Shown: positions 1 to 11,310 of the stretch, piece after piece
Numbering within the stretch: the first letter of the stretch is position 1
Layout of the letters: each line of letters opens with the position of its first letter
From: Candidatus Pelagibacter communis
Lineage (GTDB): Bacteria; Pseudomonadota; Alphaproteobacteria; Pelagibacterales; Pelagibacteraceae
Assembly (NCBI RefSeq): GCF_001180185.1
Contig: NZ_CVSS01000008.1
Span: forward strand, 1-64,000
Length of the DNA stretch: 64,000 nucleotides
Reading direction: 5' to 3'
Translations under genes and position numbers: made by a program
The notes under the pieces: generated by a model
The model's database searches: none
Seen by the model: the letters and a program-made list of their open reading frames with translations, nothing else
Told to the model about the DNA's origin: nothing

Positions 1-544
1 TCAAATTTATTAAATCACCTTTTAAAATTCTTCCATCTTTTCCTGTGCCTTTTATAGAGTTAGTGTCTATGTTTTTTTCTATGACTATTTTCCTCACAGC
101 TGGTGATAAAGTTTGATTACTTTTAGTAATTTCGAAATCTTTCTCTTCTTTTATTTCATTAGTTAAGACTAATGGCTCTTCAATTCCTTTAGTTTCTTTA
201 TCAAAAATATTAGGATCTTTTTGTGGTACCTCTAAATTTATCACGTTATCTGTTTTAATTGTTGAATTTATTTTTTTAATCTCTTCTTTTTTATTCGACG
301 CAGAACCATTTTCTGACACAGATCCAAGTAGAGCACCTACCTCTACTACAGATCCATCTTTTGAAGTTATTTTTGACAATATACCAGTAACAGGCGAAGG
401 AACTTCTAAATTTACTTTATCGGTCTCTAATTCAACTATTGGCTCATCTGCTTCTACCTGATCACCTTCATGTTTTAACCACTTTGAGACTGTTGCTTCT
501 GTAATGCTTTCGCCCAAAACAGGGACCACAATTTTTTCACTCAT
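1..544 (-). CDS. sucB: Dihydrolipoamide succinyltransferase (E2 of 2-oxoglutarate dehydrogenase), 3' part missing
   Basis: E2 core subunit of the 2-oxoglutarate dehydrogenase complex; it carries the succinyl group on lipoyl-lysine to CoA. Only the first 181 residues are in the window; the gene runs off the left edge. An N-terminal lipoyl domain is clear, with the ETDK motif placing the lipoyl lysine at residue 43. It is followed by an acidic/basic linker (about 80-145) and the start of the peripheral E1/E3-binding domain (LSPAVRK, from about 146). The catalytic domain lies outside the window. The start ATG is four bases after the sucA stop, so the two are surely cotranscribed and probably translationally coupled. 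Confidence 0.95.
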   Translation of the reverse strand, partial: MSEKIVVPVLGESITEATVSKWLKHEGDQVEADEPIVELETDKVNLEVPSPVTGILSKITSKDGSVVEVGALLGSVSENGSASNKKEEIKKINSTIKTDNVINLEVPQKDPNIFDKETKGIEEPLVLTNEIKEEKDFEITKSNQTLSPAVRKIVIEKNIDTNSIKGTGKDGRILKGDLINL

Positions 545-548
545 TATT

Positions 549-3467
549 TTATTCAAATACTTTTTTAATAATTTCTTGTTGTTGAGAATTGTGCCTTTTT
601 GCATAACCTGTTGCAGGAGTTGCATCTGGGCTTCTTCCTATATAAGAAATTTTATTATTATTAGCCTTTAAAGTATCCAATGTCCATTGGATATAATCTC
701 TTACTGAAAACCAAGCACCCATGTTTTTTGGCTCCTCTTGACACCAGAAAAATTGAGCATTTTTTGCATAAGGTTTTAACTCATTAACTAAGGCTTTAGC
801 TGGAAAAGGGTATAATTGTTCAATCCTATACATAAGCACATCATCTATTTTTAGTTTTTCCCTAGCATCTAATAAATCAAAATAAATTTTTCCGGAACAT
901 AGAATTACTTTTCTAATCTTAGAACTTTCTTTTAGCTTAATAAAGCCTTGTATTTTTGGATCTATCGCATGATCCCATAACACCCTATGAAAAGTGTTAT
1001 CTTTATTAAAATCCTCTAAGTTCGAAACACAATACTTATTTCTCAACAAAGATTTGGGTGTCATTATAATTAATGGCTTTCTAAAACTTCTATGCATTTG
1101 TCTTCTTAAAGCATGAAAATAATTTGCAGGCGTTGTACAATTCATCACCTGCATGTTATCATTCGAACATAATTGTAAAAATCTCTCTAATCTTGCAGAT
1201 GAATGTTCAGGACCCTGTCCTTCATACCCATGGGGTAATAAAAGTACTATTCCTGAAGCTCTATTCCACTTTCTTTCTCCAGATGCAATAAATTGATCAA
1301 TCACTACTTGAGCACCATTTGCAAAATCTCCAAATTGAGCTTCCCAAATAGTTAGTGTATTAGGTTCAACTAAACTGTACCCATATTCAAATCCCAAAAC
1401 AGCTAGTTCGGATAAAAAACTATCAACCACTTCAAAATGTTTTTGACTGTCCGAAATATTGTTGAGAGGTACATACCTAGAATTGTCAACCTGATTTCGA
1501 AGCACAGAATGTCTCTGACTAAAAGTTCCTCTACCAGAATCCTGACCCACAAGTCTAATTGGATATCCTTCCTCTAACAAAGATCCAAACGCAAGAGCCT
1601 CAGCAGAGGACCAATCAATTTCTTTACCCTTCGCAATACTCTCTTTTCGTGCATTAAATATCTTAGAGATAGTTTTATGAATATTTTTATCCTCAGGAAT
1701 AAGATTTATTTTATTTGAAATTGTTTTTAAATTATCTTCATCAAAACCTGTTACACCCCTCTTATCTTTACCTCTCTCTGGTTTGTACCTTGACCAAGTA
1801 CCTTCAAACCATTCTATTTTGGGTTTATAATCTTTTGCACTTTTATACTGTTCATCAAGAAGATCTTTAAAAGAATTCACATTTCTATCTAATAATTGTT
1901 GAGTTATAGAATTTTCTTGTACAAGTTTATTTCCATAAATTTTATGTACACTTGGATGAGATCTTATTTTTTTGTACATCAAAGGCTGAGTGAATGAAGG
2001 CTCGTCTCCCTCATTGTGGCCAAATCTTCTATAACAAATCAAATCTACCACCACATCTCGATTAAATTTTAATCTAAATTCTGTTGCTATTCTGGTCGCA
2101 TATACAACTGCCTCAGGGTCGTCTCCGTTTACATGCAAAATTGGTGCCTCCACCATTTTTGCTACATCAGATGGATATGGTGAAGATCTTGCAAATCTTG
2201 GGCTAGTGGTAAATCCAATCTGGTTATTTACTATAATATGAATTGTTCCTCCAGTATTGTGTCCCGGTAATCCAGACATAGCAAAACATTCAGCCACAAC
2301 TCCTTGACCAGCAAATGCTGCATCTCCATGAATAAGAATAGGAATAACTTTATTTCTCTCTTTATCTTTGTGAAAAAATTGTTTGGCTCTTGTTTGTCCT
2401 AAAACTACTGGATTAACAGCTTCTAAGTGAGAAGGATTATCTGTTAAACTTACGTGAACTGAATTCCCATCGAATTCTCTATCAGAGGATGCACCTAAAT
2501 GATACTTTACATCTCCCGCACTTTCTTTAGTGTCGGAACTAAATTCACCTGCAAATTCGTTAAATATTCTTTTGTATGATTTTTGCAAAACATTCGCCAA
2601 AACATTAAGTCTTCCTCTATGAGACATGCCTATTTTGACTTCTTTGATATTATTTTGCCCACCAATTTTTATTATTTGCTCAAGAGCAGGTATCAAACTT
2701 TCACCTCCGTCTAAGCCAAATCTTTTTGTTCCTACATACTTAGTGGCTAAAAATTTTTCAAATCCTTCTGCCTGCACTAATTTATTTAAAATTGCCTCCT
2801 TACCATTTTTTGTAAACTTCAGGGCATTTTTGTCTTGCTCTATTCTGTCTCTAAACCACTTTCTCTCTACAGGATTAGAAATATGCATAAACTCATAGCC
2901 TATTTTGCCACAATAGGTCTTTTTCATAAATTTAAGTATTTCTCTGATATTTGCGTATTTACGATTAATTACTCCATTAAGAAAAATTTTCTTATCGTAA
3001 TTTTCTTTTTTAAAACCATAAAATTCTGGATGGAGTTCATCTAAATATTCAGACTCTCTCATTTCTAAGGGATCAAGTTCTGCTAATAAATGACCTCGTA
3101 ATCTATATGCTCTAATTAAAGCTACAGCGCTTATAGAGTCCTTATTTGAGTCAGCAAGTAATTGGAAATTAAATTTTTCTGATGTATCTAATTTGATATT
3201 GTCAGCATTACTTTTATCTTTTTCTTCTATCTTCTTTTGTAATTCATCGATATTTATCTTTTTTTTCTTTGGTCCCCAAGAGGGACCATTAATTTCTTTT
3301 GCTATTACATATAATTCCTCTCCAATGCCCTCAAAATAATTTGCCCAACTTTCTGGAAGATCAGCATCTTTATTAATAAATTTTAAATACATTTCTTCTA
3401 TAAATGCACTATTAGACTTATTTAAAAATGAATTTTTTTCGAAATTGAAATTTTTTGATGAAGACAT
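549..3467 (-). CDS. sucA: 2-oxoglutarate dehydrogenase E1 component
   Basis: Thiamine-diphosphate E1 subunit that decarboxylates 2-oxoglutarate and reductively succinylates the E2 lipoyl group in the TCA cycle. At 972 residues it has the usual E1o length (E. coli about 933). Visible landmarks are an N-terminal helical region with the E1o signature around FIEEMYLKF, the SHRGRLN motif with the substrate-binding histidine near residue 283, the ThDP/Mg motif HGDAAFAGQG near 380-389 with its NNQIGF partner near 415, and a C-terminal transketolase-like domain with the GYEGQGPEHSSAR segment. It sits between sucD and sucB in a mdh-sucCD-sucAB run. Confidence 0.97.
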   Translation of the reverse strand: MSSSKNFNFEKNSFLNKSNSAFIEEMYLKFINKDADLPESWANYFEGIGEELYVIAKEINGPSWGPKKKKINIDELQKKIEEKDKSNADNIKLDTSEKFNFQLLADSNKDSISAVALIRAYRLRGHLLAELDPLEMRESEYLDELHPEFYGFKKENYDKKIFLNGVINRKYANIREILKFMKKTYCGKIGYEFMHISNPVERKWFRDRIEQDKNALKFTKNGKEAILNKLVQAEGFEKFLATKYVGTKRFGLDGGESLIPALEQIIKIGGQNNIKEVKIGMSHRGRLNVLANVLQKSYKRIFNEFAGEFSSDTKESAGDVKYHLGASSDREFDGNSVHVSLTDNPSHLEAVNPVVLGQTRAKQFFHKDKERNKVIPILIHGDAAFAGQGVVAECFAMSGLPGHNTGGTIHIIVNNQIGFTTSPRFARSSPYPSDVAKMVEAPILHVNGDDPEAVVYATRIATEFRLKFNRDVVVDLICYRRFGHNEGDEPSFTQPLMYKKIRSHPSVHKIYGNKLVQENSITQQLLDRNVNSFKDLLDEQYKSAKDYKPKIEWFEGTWSRYKPERGKDKRGVTGFDEDNLKTISNKINLIPEDKNIHKTISKIFNARKESIAKGKEIDWSSAEALAFGSLLEEGYPIRLVGQDSGRGTFSQRHSVLRNQVDNSRYVPLNNISDSQKHFEVVDSFLSELAVLGFEYGYSLVEPNTLTIWEAQFGDFANGAQVVIDQFIASGERKWNRASGIVLLLPHGYEGQGPEHSSARLERFLQLCSNDNMQVMNCTTPANYFHALRRQMHRSFRKPLIIMTPKSLLRNKYCVSNLEDFNKDNTFHRVLWDHAIDPKIQGFIKLKESSKIRKVILCSGKIYFDLLDAREKLKIDDVLMYRIEQLYPFPAKALVNELKPYAKNAQFFWCQEEPKNMGAWFSVRDYIQWTLDTLKANNNKISYIGRSPDATPATGYAKRHNSQQQEIIKKVFE

Positions 3468-3502
3468 CTTTTGTATTTAATATATCCCTCTAGTTTTATT
3501 TT

Positions 3503-4378
3503 TCAATTAGACAGTTTATTAAATAAAGTTTTTCCAATAATTGAGGGCGATTTTGCTACAGTAATGCCACATTCTTCCATCTTTTTTATTTTATCTTTAG
3601 CTCCACCTTTTCCACCTGAAATTATAGCGCCTGCATGACCCATCCTTCTGCCTGGGGGAGCAGTAATTCCTGCAATAAATCCAACAATTGGTTTTTTAAT
3701 CTTATGATTTTTGATAAATTCAGCAGCTTCTTCTTCAGCGGTTCCTCCGATTTCACCTATCATTAAAATAGACTCTGTTTCATCATCATTTAAAAATAAA
3801 TCTAAACAATCTATAAAATTAGTTCCATTAATAGGATCTCCACCAATTCCTATACAAGTTGATTGACCTAGTCCATTTTCAGTTGTTTGAGCTACTGCCT
3901 CATATGTCAATGTACCTGACCTTGATACAATTCCAACACTTCCTCTTTTATGAATATTACCTGGCATGATTCCTATTTTACATTCATCTGGTGTAATTAT
4001 TCCTGGACAATTAGGTCCTATCAATCTGCTATTAGAGCCACTTAATTTTTGTCTTACCTTAAGCATATCTTGAATTGGAATTCCCTCTGTTATACAAACA
4101 ATAAGTTGAATTGATGCATCAATAGCTTCAATTATTGCCGCTGCAGCAAATTTTGCAGGTACATAAATCATAGTTGCGTCACCACCTACTTCATTTTTTG
4201 CTTCTAAAACACTGTTAAAAACTGGCCTGCCTAAATGTTTTTGTCCACCTTTCTTTGGCGTAACTCCACCAACAAGATTGGTGCCGTATTTTATAGCCTG
4301 TTCTGAATGAAAAGTTCCGTGCGCGCCTGTAAATCCCTGACAAATAACTTTTGTATTCTTATTTACTAAAACTGACAT
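3503..4378 (-). CDS. sucD: Succinyl-CoA synthetase alpha subunit
   Basis: Alpha subunit of succinyl-CoA ligase, which couples succinyl-CoA cleavage to nucleotide triphosphate formation in the TCA cycle. The 291 residues match the family length. The N-terminal CoA-binding Rossmann domain contains the [10 protein letters not shown] turn near residue 16, and the C-terminal half carries the phospho-histidine motif GHAGAII with His at about 248. The start lies one base after the sucC stop, the normal tightly coupled arrangement for the two subunits. Confidence 0.97.
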   Translation of the reverse strand: MSVLVNKNTKVICQGFTGAHGTFHSEQAIKYGTNLVGGVTPKKGGQKHLGRPVFNSVLEAKNEVGGDATMIYVPAKFAAAAIIEAIDASIQLIVCITEGIPIQDMLKVRQKLSGSNSRLIGPNCPGIITPDECKIGIMPGNIHKRGSVGIVSRSGTLTYEAVAQTTENGLGQSTCIGIGGDPINGTNFIDCLDLFLNDDETESILMIGEIGGTAEEEAAEFIKNHKIKKPIVGFIAGITAPPGRRMGHAGAIISGGKGGAKDKIKKMEECGITVAKSPSIIGKTLFNKLSN

Positions 4379-4379
4379 A

Positions 4380-5540
4380 TTATTTTATTGCCTCAACAAT
4401 TTTCTTAGCTGCATCATCTAAATTTTCTGCTGAAATTAATTCCAATCCAGAATTATCAAGAATTTTTTTTCCCTCTTTAAAATTTGTACCTGCTAACCGC
4501 ACAACTAGGGGAACACTAATATTTATTTCCTTAGCTGCATCAACTACTCCTTGAGCAAGGACATCACATCTCATTATTCCTCCAAAAATATTAATTAAAA
4601 TACCTTTAACATTTTTATCTGAGAGAATTATCTTTAATGCAGCAGATACTTTTTCTTTGGATGCACCACCGCCTACATCTAAAAAATTTGCTGGCTCTTT
4701 ACCATACAATTTAATTATATCCATTGTTGCCATCGCTAATCCCGCTCCATTCACCATACAGCCAATACTTCCATCTAGCTTGATATATGCAAGATCATGC
4801 TTGCTAGCTTCTATCTCGGTAGGATCTTCCTCGTTTAAATCTCTTAATTCAATAATTTCTGGATGCCTGAATAAAGCGTTAGAGTCAAAATTAACTTTTG
4901 CATCTAAACAAACAATTTTTTCCTCTTTTGTCAAAATTAATGGATTTACTTCAACCATGTTAGCATCAGTACTCACAAACATTTTATATATTGATTTAAT
5001 TAATTTAATTGCTTGTTTTTTTGCGTCTTGATTTAAATTAAAAATATTTATTATTTTTTCACAATCTGTCTCAGAAATTTCATCTCCTATATCAACTTTG
5101 GTGGTTATAATTTTTTCAGGTGAACTGCTTGCAACTTCTTCAATGTCCATCCCTCCTTGGTCGCTTGATATAAATGCGATTTTAGAACTTGCTCTATCAA
5201 CTAGACAAGATAAGTAAAATTCTTTATCTATATTTGATGACTCTTCTACGTATAATCTTTTTACTTCTCTACCTTCGGGGCCAGTTTGATGAGTAAATAG
5301 TGTTTTTCCTAGTAATTCTTTAGCTGCTACTGTTAGTTCCTCAATAGTGTTTAAAATTTTTACACCGCCTGCTTTTCCTCTGCCACCCGCGTGAATTTGT
5401 GCTTTAAGAACATATTTTTCAGTTTTTAGTGCTTTTGCTTTTTTAATAAGCTCATCAACATCAAGCGCAAATACACCCTCAGGAACTACAGCTCCATATT
5501 TTTTTAATATTTGTTTAGCTTGATGCTCGTGAATATTCAT
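4380..5540 (-). CDS. sucC: Succinyl-CoA synthetase beta subunit
   Basis: Beta subunit of succinyl-CoA ligase with an ATP-grasp nucleotide-binding domain and a C-terminal ligase-CoA domain. The start [16 protein letters not shown] is the family hallmark. [14 protein letters not shown] around residue 46-60 is the ATP-grasp nucleotide loop, and [18 protein letters not shown] around 255-272 together with [10 protein letters not shown] mark the C-terminal domain. 386 residues is the standard length. It is separated from mdh by two bases and from sucD by one. Confidence 0.97.
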   Translation of the reverse strand: MNIHEHQAKQILKKYGAVVPEGVFALDVDELIKKAKALKTEKYVLKAQIHAGGRGKAGGVKILNTIEELTVAAKELLGKTLFTHQTGPEGREVKRLYVEESSNIDKEFYLSCLVDRASSKIAFISSDQGGMDIEEVASSSPEKIITTKVDIGDEISETDCEKIINIFNLNQDAKKQAIKLIKSIYKMFVSTDANMVEVNPLILTKEEKIVCLDAKVNFDSNALFRHPEIIELRDLNEEDPTEIEASKHDLAYIKLDGSIGCMVNGAGLAMATMDIIKLYGKEPANFLDVGGGASKEKVSAALKIILSDKNVKGILINIFGGIMRCDVLAQGVVDAAKEINISVPLVVRLAGTNFKEGKKILDNSGLELISAENLDDAAKKIVEAIK

Positions 5541-5542
5541 TA

Positions 5543-6505
5543 TTATTTAGATAAATCAGGATCTATTTTAGATGCAGCTTCCCATAGAGCTTTTACAGCA
5601 TCTATTGAGTGCATAAATTCTTTTTTTTCTTTTTCATCTAAATCAATCTCCTTAATTTTTTCTACACCATCTTTTCCAATGATAACAGGAACTCCAGCGT
5701 AAACATTTTGTACACCGTATTCTCCATTTAATTGTACTGCACAAGGTAATAATTTTTTCTGATCATTCAAATAAGCTTCTGCCATTTGAACACCTGATGC
5801 TGCTGGTGCATAAAAGGCTGATCCTTTTTCTAAATATTTAACTATCTCAGCACCACCATCTCTTGTTCTTTGATTAATTTCCTCAACTCTTTCTGAAGAA
5901 ATCTTTCCATCCTTTACAAGATCTAACAATGGTTTACCTGAAATTTTTGTAAATCTTGGCATAGGAACCATAGTGTCACCATGACCACCCATAACCATTG
6001 CCTCAATTTCTCTTACTGGCACATTTAGTTCTAATGATAAAAATAATTTAAATCTAGAGCTATCTAAAATACCTGCCATACCAACAACTTTATTTGATGG
6101 TAAACCTGAAAATTGTTGAAATGCCATAACCATAACATCTAAAGGATTGGTGATACAAATCACAAAAGCGTTAGGAGCATTTTTCTTAACACCCTCAGCA
6201 ACTTGTTTAATAATTTTTAAGTTAATTCCAAGAAGATCATCTCGGCTCATTCCAGGTTTTCTTGGAACACCTGCTGTAATTATAATTACATCTGAATCTT
6301 TTATGTCTTCATAGTTATCAGTTCCTGAAAATCTAACATTAAATCCATCTACAGAAGAAGATTGAGCAATATCTAATGCCTTTCCTTTTGCAATACCACT
6401 AGCTACATCAAATAAAACCACTTCATTAACTAGTTCTTTTGTTCCTATTAAATGTGCAAGAGTTCCACCTATTTGGCCTGCACCAATTAAAGATATTTTT
6501 GTCAT
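5543..6505 (-). CDS. mdh: Malate dehydrogenase (LDH-like type)
   Basis: NAD-dependent malate dehydrogenase converting malate to oxaloacetate. The 320-residue protein is of the alphaproteobacterial LDH-like type. It begins with the dinucleotide-binding GAGQIGG loop at about residues 8-14, has the substrate-arginine loop [12 protein letters not shown] near 80-91, the ITNPLDVM segment, and the catalytic histidine in GGHGDTMVP near 174-182. It heads the mdh-sucC-sucD-sucA-sucB block. A purine-rich stretch just upstream (AAAGGAAAT) probably serves as the ribosome binding site. Confidence 0.97.
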   Translation of the reverse strand: MTKISLIGAGQIGGTLAHLIGTKELVNEVVLFDVASGIAKGKALDIAQSSSVDGFNVRFSGTDNYEDIKDSDVIIITAGVPRKPGMSRDDLLGINLKIIKQVAEGVKKNAPNAFVICITNPLDVMVMAFQQFSGLPSNKVVGMAGILDSSRFKLFLSLELNVPVREIEAMVMGGHGDTMVPMPRFTKISGKPLLDLVKDGKISSERVEEINQRTRDGGAEIVKYLEKGSAFYAPAASGVQMAEAYLNDQKKLLPCAVQLNGEYGVQNVYAGVPVIIGKDGVEKIKEIDLDEKEKKEFMHSIDAVKALWEAASKIDPDLSK

Positions 6506-6514
6506 TTATTTCCT

Positions 6515-8008
6515 TTATTTCATTGTTGGCATAATAAATTCCGCATTTGATCGGACACCTGAAGGCCATCTAGACGTTACTGTTTTAAGCTTAGTATAAA
6601 ATTTTATTCCTTCCAAACCATGCATTCCACTATCTCCAAATAATGATCTTTTCCAACCACCAAAACTATGAAATGCCATTGGCACTGGGATAGGCACGTT
6701 AATACCAACCATACCTACTTGAATTTTGCTTGCAAAAGTTCTCCCTACATCGCCATCTCTTGTATAAATACTAACTCCATTTCCGTACTCATGGTCGTTA
6801 ATTAATTTTGCAGCCTCCTCAAAAGTTTTTACTCGAACAACTGATAAAACTGGACCAAATATTTCTTCTTTATAAATTCTCATATCTTTATTTACATGAT
6901 CAAATAAGCATCCACCTATATAAAAACCGTTTTCATAACCTTGAAGTTTTAAACCTCTGCCATCAACAACTAACTTAGCACCTTCCTCAACACCTAGATC
7001 AACATAACTTGCAACTTTTTCTAAATGTTCTTTTGTAACTAAAGGGCCCATTTCTGATGTTTTATCCATTCCAGGACCAACTTTTAAAGCTTCAGCTTTT
7101 TTTGATAATCTTGATACAAGTTCATCGCCGATATCTCCAACCGCAACTGCAACTGATTGAGCCATACATCTTTCTCCAGCTGAACCATAAGCGGCACCCA
7201 TAAGACCATTTACTGCACCATCTAAATCGCAATCTGGCATAACAACTAAATGATTTTTTGCTCCACCTAAAGCTTGAACTCTTTTTTCATTTTTAGCTGA
7301 ATTTTCATAAATATATTTTGCAATTGGAGTAGAACCTACAAAACTGACAGCTTTAATATCTTTATTTTCTAAAATTGCATCAACGGCCTCTTTATCCCCA
7401 TTTATCACATTAAATACTCCATCTGGAAGACCAGCATCTTTTAATAATTCTGCTAATCTAATGGAGCATGATGGATCTTTCTCTGAGGGTTTTAGTATGA
7501 ATGTATTTCCACAAGCGATAGCTATTGGAAACATCCACATTGGTACCATTGCAGGAAAGTTAAAAGGTGTTATTCCAGCTACAACTCCTAAAGGTTGTCT
7601 CATCGACCAACTGTCGACATTAGTTCCAACATTTTCAGAAAACTCTCCTTTAAGTAAGTGTGGAATACCGCATGCAAATTCAACAACCTCTAAACCTCTT
7701 GTTAAAGATCCTCTCGCATCTTCATAAACTTTTCCATGCTCTTCTACAATTAATTGAGTGAGTTCATCTGAGTTTTTTTCAATTAACTCTTTAAATTTAA
7801 ACATTATTCTTGCTCTTTGAAGAGAAGGTTTCAATGACCATTCATCAAAAGCTTTTTTGGCAATTTCGACTGATTGATCTAAGTCAGCTTTGGAAGCTAA
7901 TCTTACTTCTTTTTCTTGATCTCCAGTTGCAGGATTAAATACTTTGCCTTTTTTTTCAGAAGAGCCTGGAATTATTTTTCCACCTACAAAATGTTCAATT
8001 AATTTCAT
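6515..8008 (-). CDS. mmsA: Methylmalonate-semialdehyde dehydrogenase (CoA-acylating)
   Basis: Aldehyde dehydrogenase superfamily member of the MmsA type. It oxidises (methyl)malonate semialdehyde to propionyl-CoA or acetyl-CoA with CoA and NAD, in valine and inositol breakdown and in 3-hydroxypropionate routes. The 497 residues match MmsA/IolA. Seen are the N-terminal GKIIPGSSEKKGKVFNPATG signature, the NAD-binding FVGSTPIAKYIY segment near 220-235, and the catalytic cysteine in GSAGERCMAQS near residue 280. The general-base glutamate common in hydrolytic aldehyde dehydrogenases is replaced by a Gly-Gly-Ala-Lys-Asn context, as expected for CoA-dependent MmsA. It lies between sdhB and mdh. A role in DMSP-derived carbon flow (DddC-like) is an inference from the neighbourhood. 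Confidence 0.92.
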   Translation of the reverse strand: MKLIEHFVGGKIIPGSSEKKGKVFNPATGDQEKEVRLASKADLDQSVEIAKKAFDEWSLKPSLQRARIMFKFKELIEKNSDELTQLIVEEHGKVYEDARGSLTRGLEVVEFACGIPHLLKGEFSENVGTNVDSWSMRQPLGVVAGITPFNFPAMVPMWMFPIAIACGNTFILKPSEKDPSCSIRLAELLKDAGLPDGVFNVINGDKEAVDAILENKDIKAVSFVGSTPIAKYIYENSAKNEKRVQALGGAKNHLVVMPDCDLDGAVNGLMGAAYGSAGERCMAQSVAVAVGDIGDELVSRLSKKAEALKVGPGMDKTSEMGPLVTKEHLEKVASYVDLGVEEGAKLVVDGRGLKLQGYENGFYIGGCLFDHVNKDMRIYKEEIFGPVLSVVRVKTFEEAAKLINDHEYGNGVSIYTRDGDVGRTFASKIQVGMVGINVPIPVPMAFHSFGGWKRSLFGDSGMHGLEGIKFYTKLKTVTSRWPSGVRSNAEFIMPTMK

Positions 8009-8050
8009 GAATAGGATCTTTTAGAGTAAAAATTCTTATTAGTCTATCGT

Positions 8051-8830
8051 TTAAATATTAGCGGTTGCTAACATCTTTTTTATTTCAGCTATAGCTTTTG
8101 CTGGATTTAATCCTTTAGGACATGCGCTCGTACAGTTCATAATTGTATGACATCTATATAACTTAAGTTCGTCTGCAACTTTTTTTAATCGCGCTTGTCT
8201 CTCTTCATCTCTACTATCTACAATCCATCTATATGCCTGTAAAAGTACAGCAGGACCTAAATATTTATCACCATTCCACCAGTAACTTGGACAAGACGTT
8301 GAGCAACATGCACACATAATACACTCATAAGCACCATCTAATTTTGCTCTATCTTCTTTAGATTGAAATATTTCTTTTGTCTCTGATTTAGATTTTGATT
8401 TTAACCAAGGTTCAATTGATTGATATTGTTTATACAATCCATCAAGATCACCGATTAAATCTTTTTTGACTTTTAAATGAGGTAAAGGATAAATATCAAT
8501 ATCACCATTTATTTCTGAGTGTGCTGTAGTGCATGCTAAACCATTTTTTCCTGCCATATTCATTGCGCAAGAACCACAAACTCCATGCGCACAAGATCTT
8601 CTGTAAGCTAAGGTTGGATCTATTTCATTTTTAATTTTATTTAAAATATCTAATACTTTTGAAGGACAATTGTCCATGTCAACTTCGTACGTATCTATCC
8701 TTGGTTTATCTCCCGAGGAAGGGTCCCATCTATAAATATTTACTTTTCTTAAATTTTTTGATCCAGTTTTATCTTTGAAATACTTACCTTTTTTAATCTC
8801 AGAATTTTCAGGTAAACCTATTTGAACCAT
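8051..8830 (-). CDS. sdhB: Succinate dehydrogenase iron-sulfur subunit
   Basis: Iron-sulfur subunit of respiratory complex II. The [2Fe-2S] ligands lie in [12 protein letters not shown] near residue 80-93, and the [4Fe-4S] and [3Fe-4S] ligands in [16 protein letters not shown] and [14 protein letters not shown] in the C-terminal half. About 259 residues is the usual length. I prefer the ATG at 8830, which overlaps the sdhA stop as TGATG, over a TTG three bases upstream. It is the last gene of sdhC-sdhD-sdhA-sdhB. Confidence 0.97.
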   Translation of the reverse strand: MVQIGLPENSEIKKGKYFKDKTGSKNLRKVNIYRWDPSSGDKPRIDTYEVDMDNCPSKVLDILNKIKNEIDPTLAYRRSCAHGVCGSCAMNMAGKNGLACTTAHSEINGDIDIYPLPHLKVKKDLIGDLDGLYKQYQSIEPWLKSKSKSETKEIFQSKEDRAKLDGAYECIMCACCSTSCPSYWWNGDKYLGPAVLLQAYRWIVDSRDEERQARLKKVADELKLYRCHTIMNCTSACPKGLNPAKAIAEIKKMLATANI

Positions 8831-10605
8831 CAATAAACCCTTTCTTGGGGTGGAAAGTATTGAACATCATTTGTTAATGTAGATTTATGAACCTCTCTAT
8901 AACCTATCTTTGTTTCTTTTCCATTACACCAAGCAAGTGTATGTTGCATAAATTTCTCATCATCCCTTTTTGGATAATCTTCTCTTGCATGAGCGCCTCT
9001 ACTCTCTTTTCTGTTATAAGCAGAATTGACTGTAACAACTGCTTGTCTAATCAAATTATCAAATTCTAAAGTCTCAACTAAATCAGTATTAAAAATTAGC
9101 GATTTATCTTTCACAGATATAGACTCTAAACCATCGTAAGTTTTTCCTATTTCATCAAGACCTTCTTTAAGAGTTTTTTCTGTTCTGAAAACTGCACATT
9201 TTGACTGCATAGTTTTCTGCATCGATAATCTTAATTCAGCTGTTCCAATTTCACCTTTGGCATTTCTAATTTTATCAAAACGATCTAAACATTTCTGTGT
9301 TTCAGACTCACTAATCTCCTCGTGTGGAGTCCCAGGTTTAATTAATTCAGCTGCTCTTTTAGCTGCGGCTCTTCCGAAAACTACCAAATCTATTAATGAA
9401 TTTGAACCAAGTCTATTGGCTCCATGAACTGAGACACAAGCCGCTTCACCTATAGCCATCAAACCAGGTACAGTTTTTTCAGAACCATTGACAGTTAAAA
9501 CTTCTGCCTTGTAATTTGTTGGAATACCACCCATGTTATAATGAACAGTTGGAACAACAGGAATCGGTTCTTTTGTAACATCTACATTAGCAAATAGCCT
9601 AGCAGCTTCTGTTATACCTGGAAGTCTACTTTCAATAATATCTTTATCTAAATGATTTAAATTTAAATGGACATGATCATGTTCTTTTCCAACACCTCTA
9701 CCTTCATTAATTTCTATAGACATTGATCTACTTACTACATCTCTTGAAGCCAGATCTTTTGCTTTAGGTGCATATCTTTCCATAAATCTCTCACCTTTAG
9801 AATTTGTAAGATACCCACCTTCACCTCTTGCACCCTCTGTTATCAGGGTACCATGGCCATAAATTCCAGTAGGATGAAATTGAACGAATTCCATGTCTTG
9901 AAGTGGTAAACCTGCTCTTAAAACCATCGCATTTCCATCACCAGTGCAAGTGTGTGCAGATGTAGCGGAGTAATACACTTTTCCATAACCGCCTGTAGCT
10001 ATAATTACAGTATGTGCTCTAAATCTATGAATAGTTCCATCATTTAAATTCCATGCAATTAATCCTTTGCACTCTCCATCTTTCATCAATAAATCTAAAG
10101 CAAAGTATTCAATAAAAAATTCTGTTTTATGTTTTAAAGCTTGTCCATATAAAGTATGTAAAATTGCATGACCTGTTCTATCAGCAGCTGCACAAGTTCT
10201 TTGCACAATCCCATTTCCATAATTTTTGGTCATACCACCAAATGGTCTTTGATAAATTTTTCCATCTTCAGTTCTACTAAAAGGCACTCCATATTTTTCT
10301 AATTCAATAACTGCCTTAGGTGCTTCCTTACAAAGATATTCAATACTATCCTGGTCACCTAACCAATCTGCTCCTTTAACCGTATCATACATATGCCAAC
10401 GCCAGTCGTCCTCACCCATATTGCCAAGTGCAGCTGAAATACCACCTTGTGCAGCCGATGTATGGCTTCTTGTTGGGAAAACTTTTGAAATACAAGCAGT
10501 TTTAAGCCCAGCCTCACTTAAACCAACCGCTGCTCTCAAGCCAGAACCTCCAGCTCCTAAAACAACTACATCATATTCATGATCTATAATTTTGTAAGTA
10601 CTCAT
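8830..10605 (-). CDS. sdhA: Succinate dehydrogenase flavoprotein subunit
   Basis: Flavoprotein of complex II, oxidising succinate to fumarate with covalently bound FAD. The 591-residue protein has the FAD Rossmann loop [13 protein letters not shown] near residues 17-29, the FAD-attachment histidine region [15 protein letters not shown] near 46-60, the active-site [20 protein letters not shown] region near 243-262, and the C-terminal [14 protein letters not shown] signature. It overlaps sdhD and sdhB by a few bases each, so the operon is translationally coupled. Confidence 0.97.
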   Translation of the reverse strand: MSTYKIIDHEYDVVVLGAGGSGLRAAVGLSEAGLKTACISKVFPTRSHTSAAQGGISAALGNMGEDDWRWHMYDTVKGADWLGDQDSIEYLCKEAPKAVIELEKYGVPFSRTEDGKIYQRPFGGMTKNYGNGIVQRTCAAADRTGHAILHTLYGQALKHKTEFFIEYFALDLLMKDGECKGLIAWNLNDGTIHRFRAHTVIIATGGYGKVYYSATSAHTCTGDGNAMVLRAGLPLQDMEFVQFHPTGIYGHGTLITEGARGEGGYLTNSKGERFMERYAPKAKDLASRDVVSRSMSIEINEGRGVGKEHDHVHLNLNHLDKDIIESRLPGITEAARLFANVDVTKEPIPVVPTVHYNMGGIPTNYKAEVLTVNGSEKTVPGLMAIGEAACVSVHGANRLGSNSLIDLVVFGRAAAKRAAELIKPGTPHEEISESETQKCLDRFDKIRNAKGEIGTAELRLSMQKTMQSKCAVFRTEKTLKEGLDEIGKTYDGLESISVKDKSLIFNTDLVETLEFDNLIRQAVVTVNSAYNRKESRGAHAREDYPKRDDEKFMQHTLAWCNGKETKIGYREVHKSTLTNDVQYFPPQERVY

Positions 10606-10925
10606 AAGATAGATATTAATATAATTGTAATTAAAGGAATTACCACTGCTGAAGCATATAAAACTCTGTTTGCGACATTTTTGATTTTATCATTTTTAAC
10701 ATAATCCTCAAAAACCTCACTAATACTTAAAGCTGAAAAGAAATATGCATTTATAATAAATACACTAAATAAGAACTTTAATATTGGATTTGAAAAAAAA
10801 TTTATAACATTTGCATAATTTTGATCATAAATTGATGTAAAATTTATTATAAACCAAATCATCAAAGGTACTGATACTGCTCCACTTACTTTTAAAAAAA
10901 TCCATTTTTTTGTCGCTTTAATCAT
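10602..10925 (-). CDS. sdhD: Succinate dehydrogenase membrane anchor subunit D
   Basis: Small membrane anchor of complex II. The protein has three hydrophobic segments (about residues 13-30, 45-62 and 80-105). Its position between sdhC and sdhA is the main identification, as SdhD sequences diverge strongly. I chose the ATG at 10925, one base after the sdhC stop, giving 107 residues. A TTG at 10946 would add seven residues and overlap sdhC. It ends with a four-base overlap into sdhA. Confidence 0.88.
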   Translation of the reverse strand: MIKATKKWIFLKVSGAVSVPLMIWFIINFTSIYDQNYANVINFFSNPILKFLFSVFIINAYFFSALSISEVFEDYVKNDKIKNVANRVLYASAVVIPLITIILISIL

Positions 10926-10926
10926 T

Positions 10927-11310
10927 CTAAATAAAATTTTTTCCAATTAAATAAAAAACAATAGTTAAAATTATTGAACCAAAAATTACAATTAGTCCTG
11001 TAATTCTACTTATCTTCAATTCAAATCCATATCCAAAATCCATTATTAAATGTCTAATCTCACTTAAAATTTGAAAAGAGAAAGACCAACAAATACCTAA
11101 AATTATAAACTTTCCTATTATTGAACTCATAAATAATTCTACAATTTCATAATTGTCTTCAGCTAAAAAAAGTAATGAGGCCCACAAGCAAATTAATGTA
11201 ATTGCAATAATATTTATTATGCCTGTAATTCTATGAGAAATAGAAACTAAGGATGAAATATGCCATTTATAAATTTGAATATGAGGAGATAACGGTCTTT
11301 TATTTTCCAT
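10927..11310 (-). CDS. sdhC: Succinate dehydrogenase cytochrome b556 subunit
   Basis: Membrane cytochrome b subunit of complex II that binds haem and ubiquinone. The 127-residue protein starts with the family signature RPLSPHIQIYKW and the SISHRITG motif (Ser/Arg at the quinone site, residues about 24-31). It has three membrane spans and the haem-ligand histidine in IRHLIMDFGYG near 86-96. It overlaps the end of asd by 11 bases and begins the sdhCDAB operon. Confidence 0.95.
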   Translation of the reverse strand: MENKRPLSPHIQIYKWHISSLVSISHRITGIINIIAITLICLWASLLFLAEDNYEIVELFMSSIIGKFIILGICWSFSFQILSEIRHLIMDFGYGFELKISRITGLIVIFGSIILTIVFYLIGKNFI

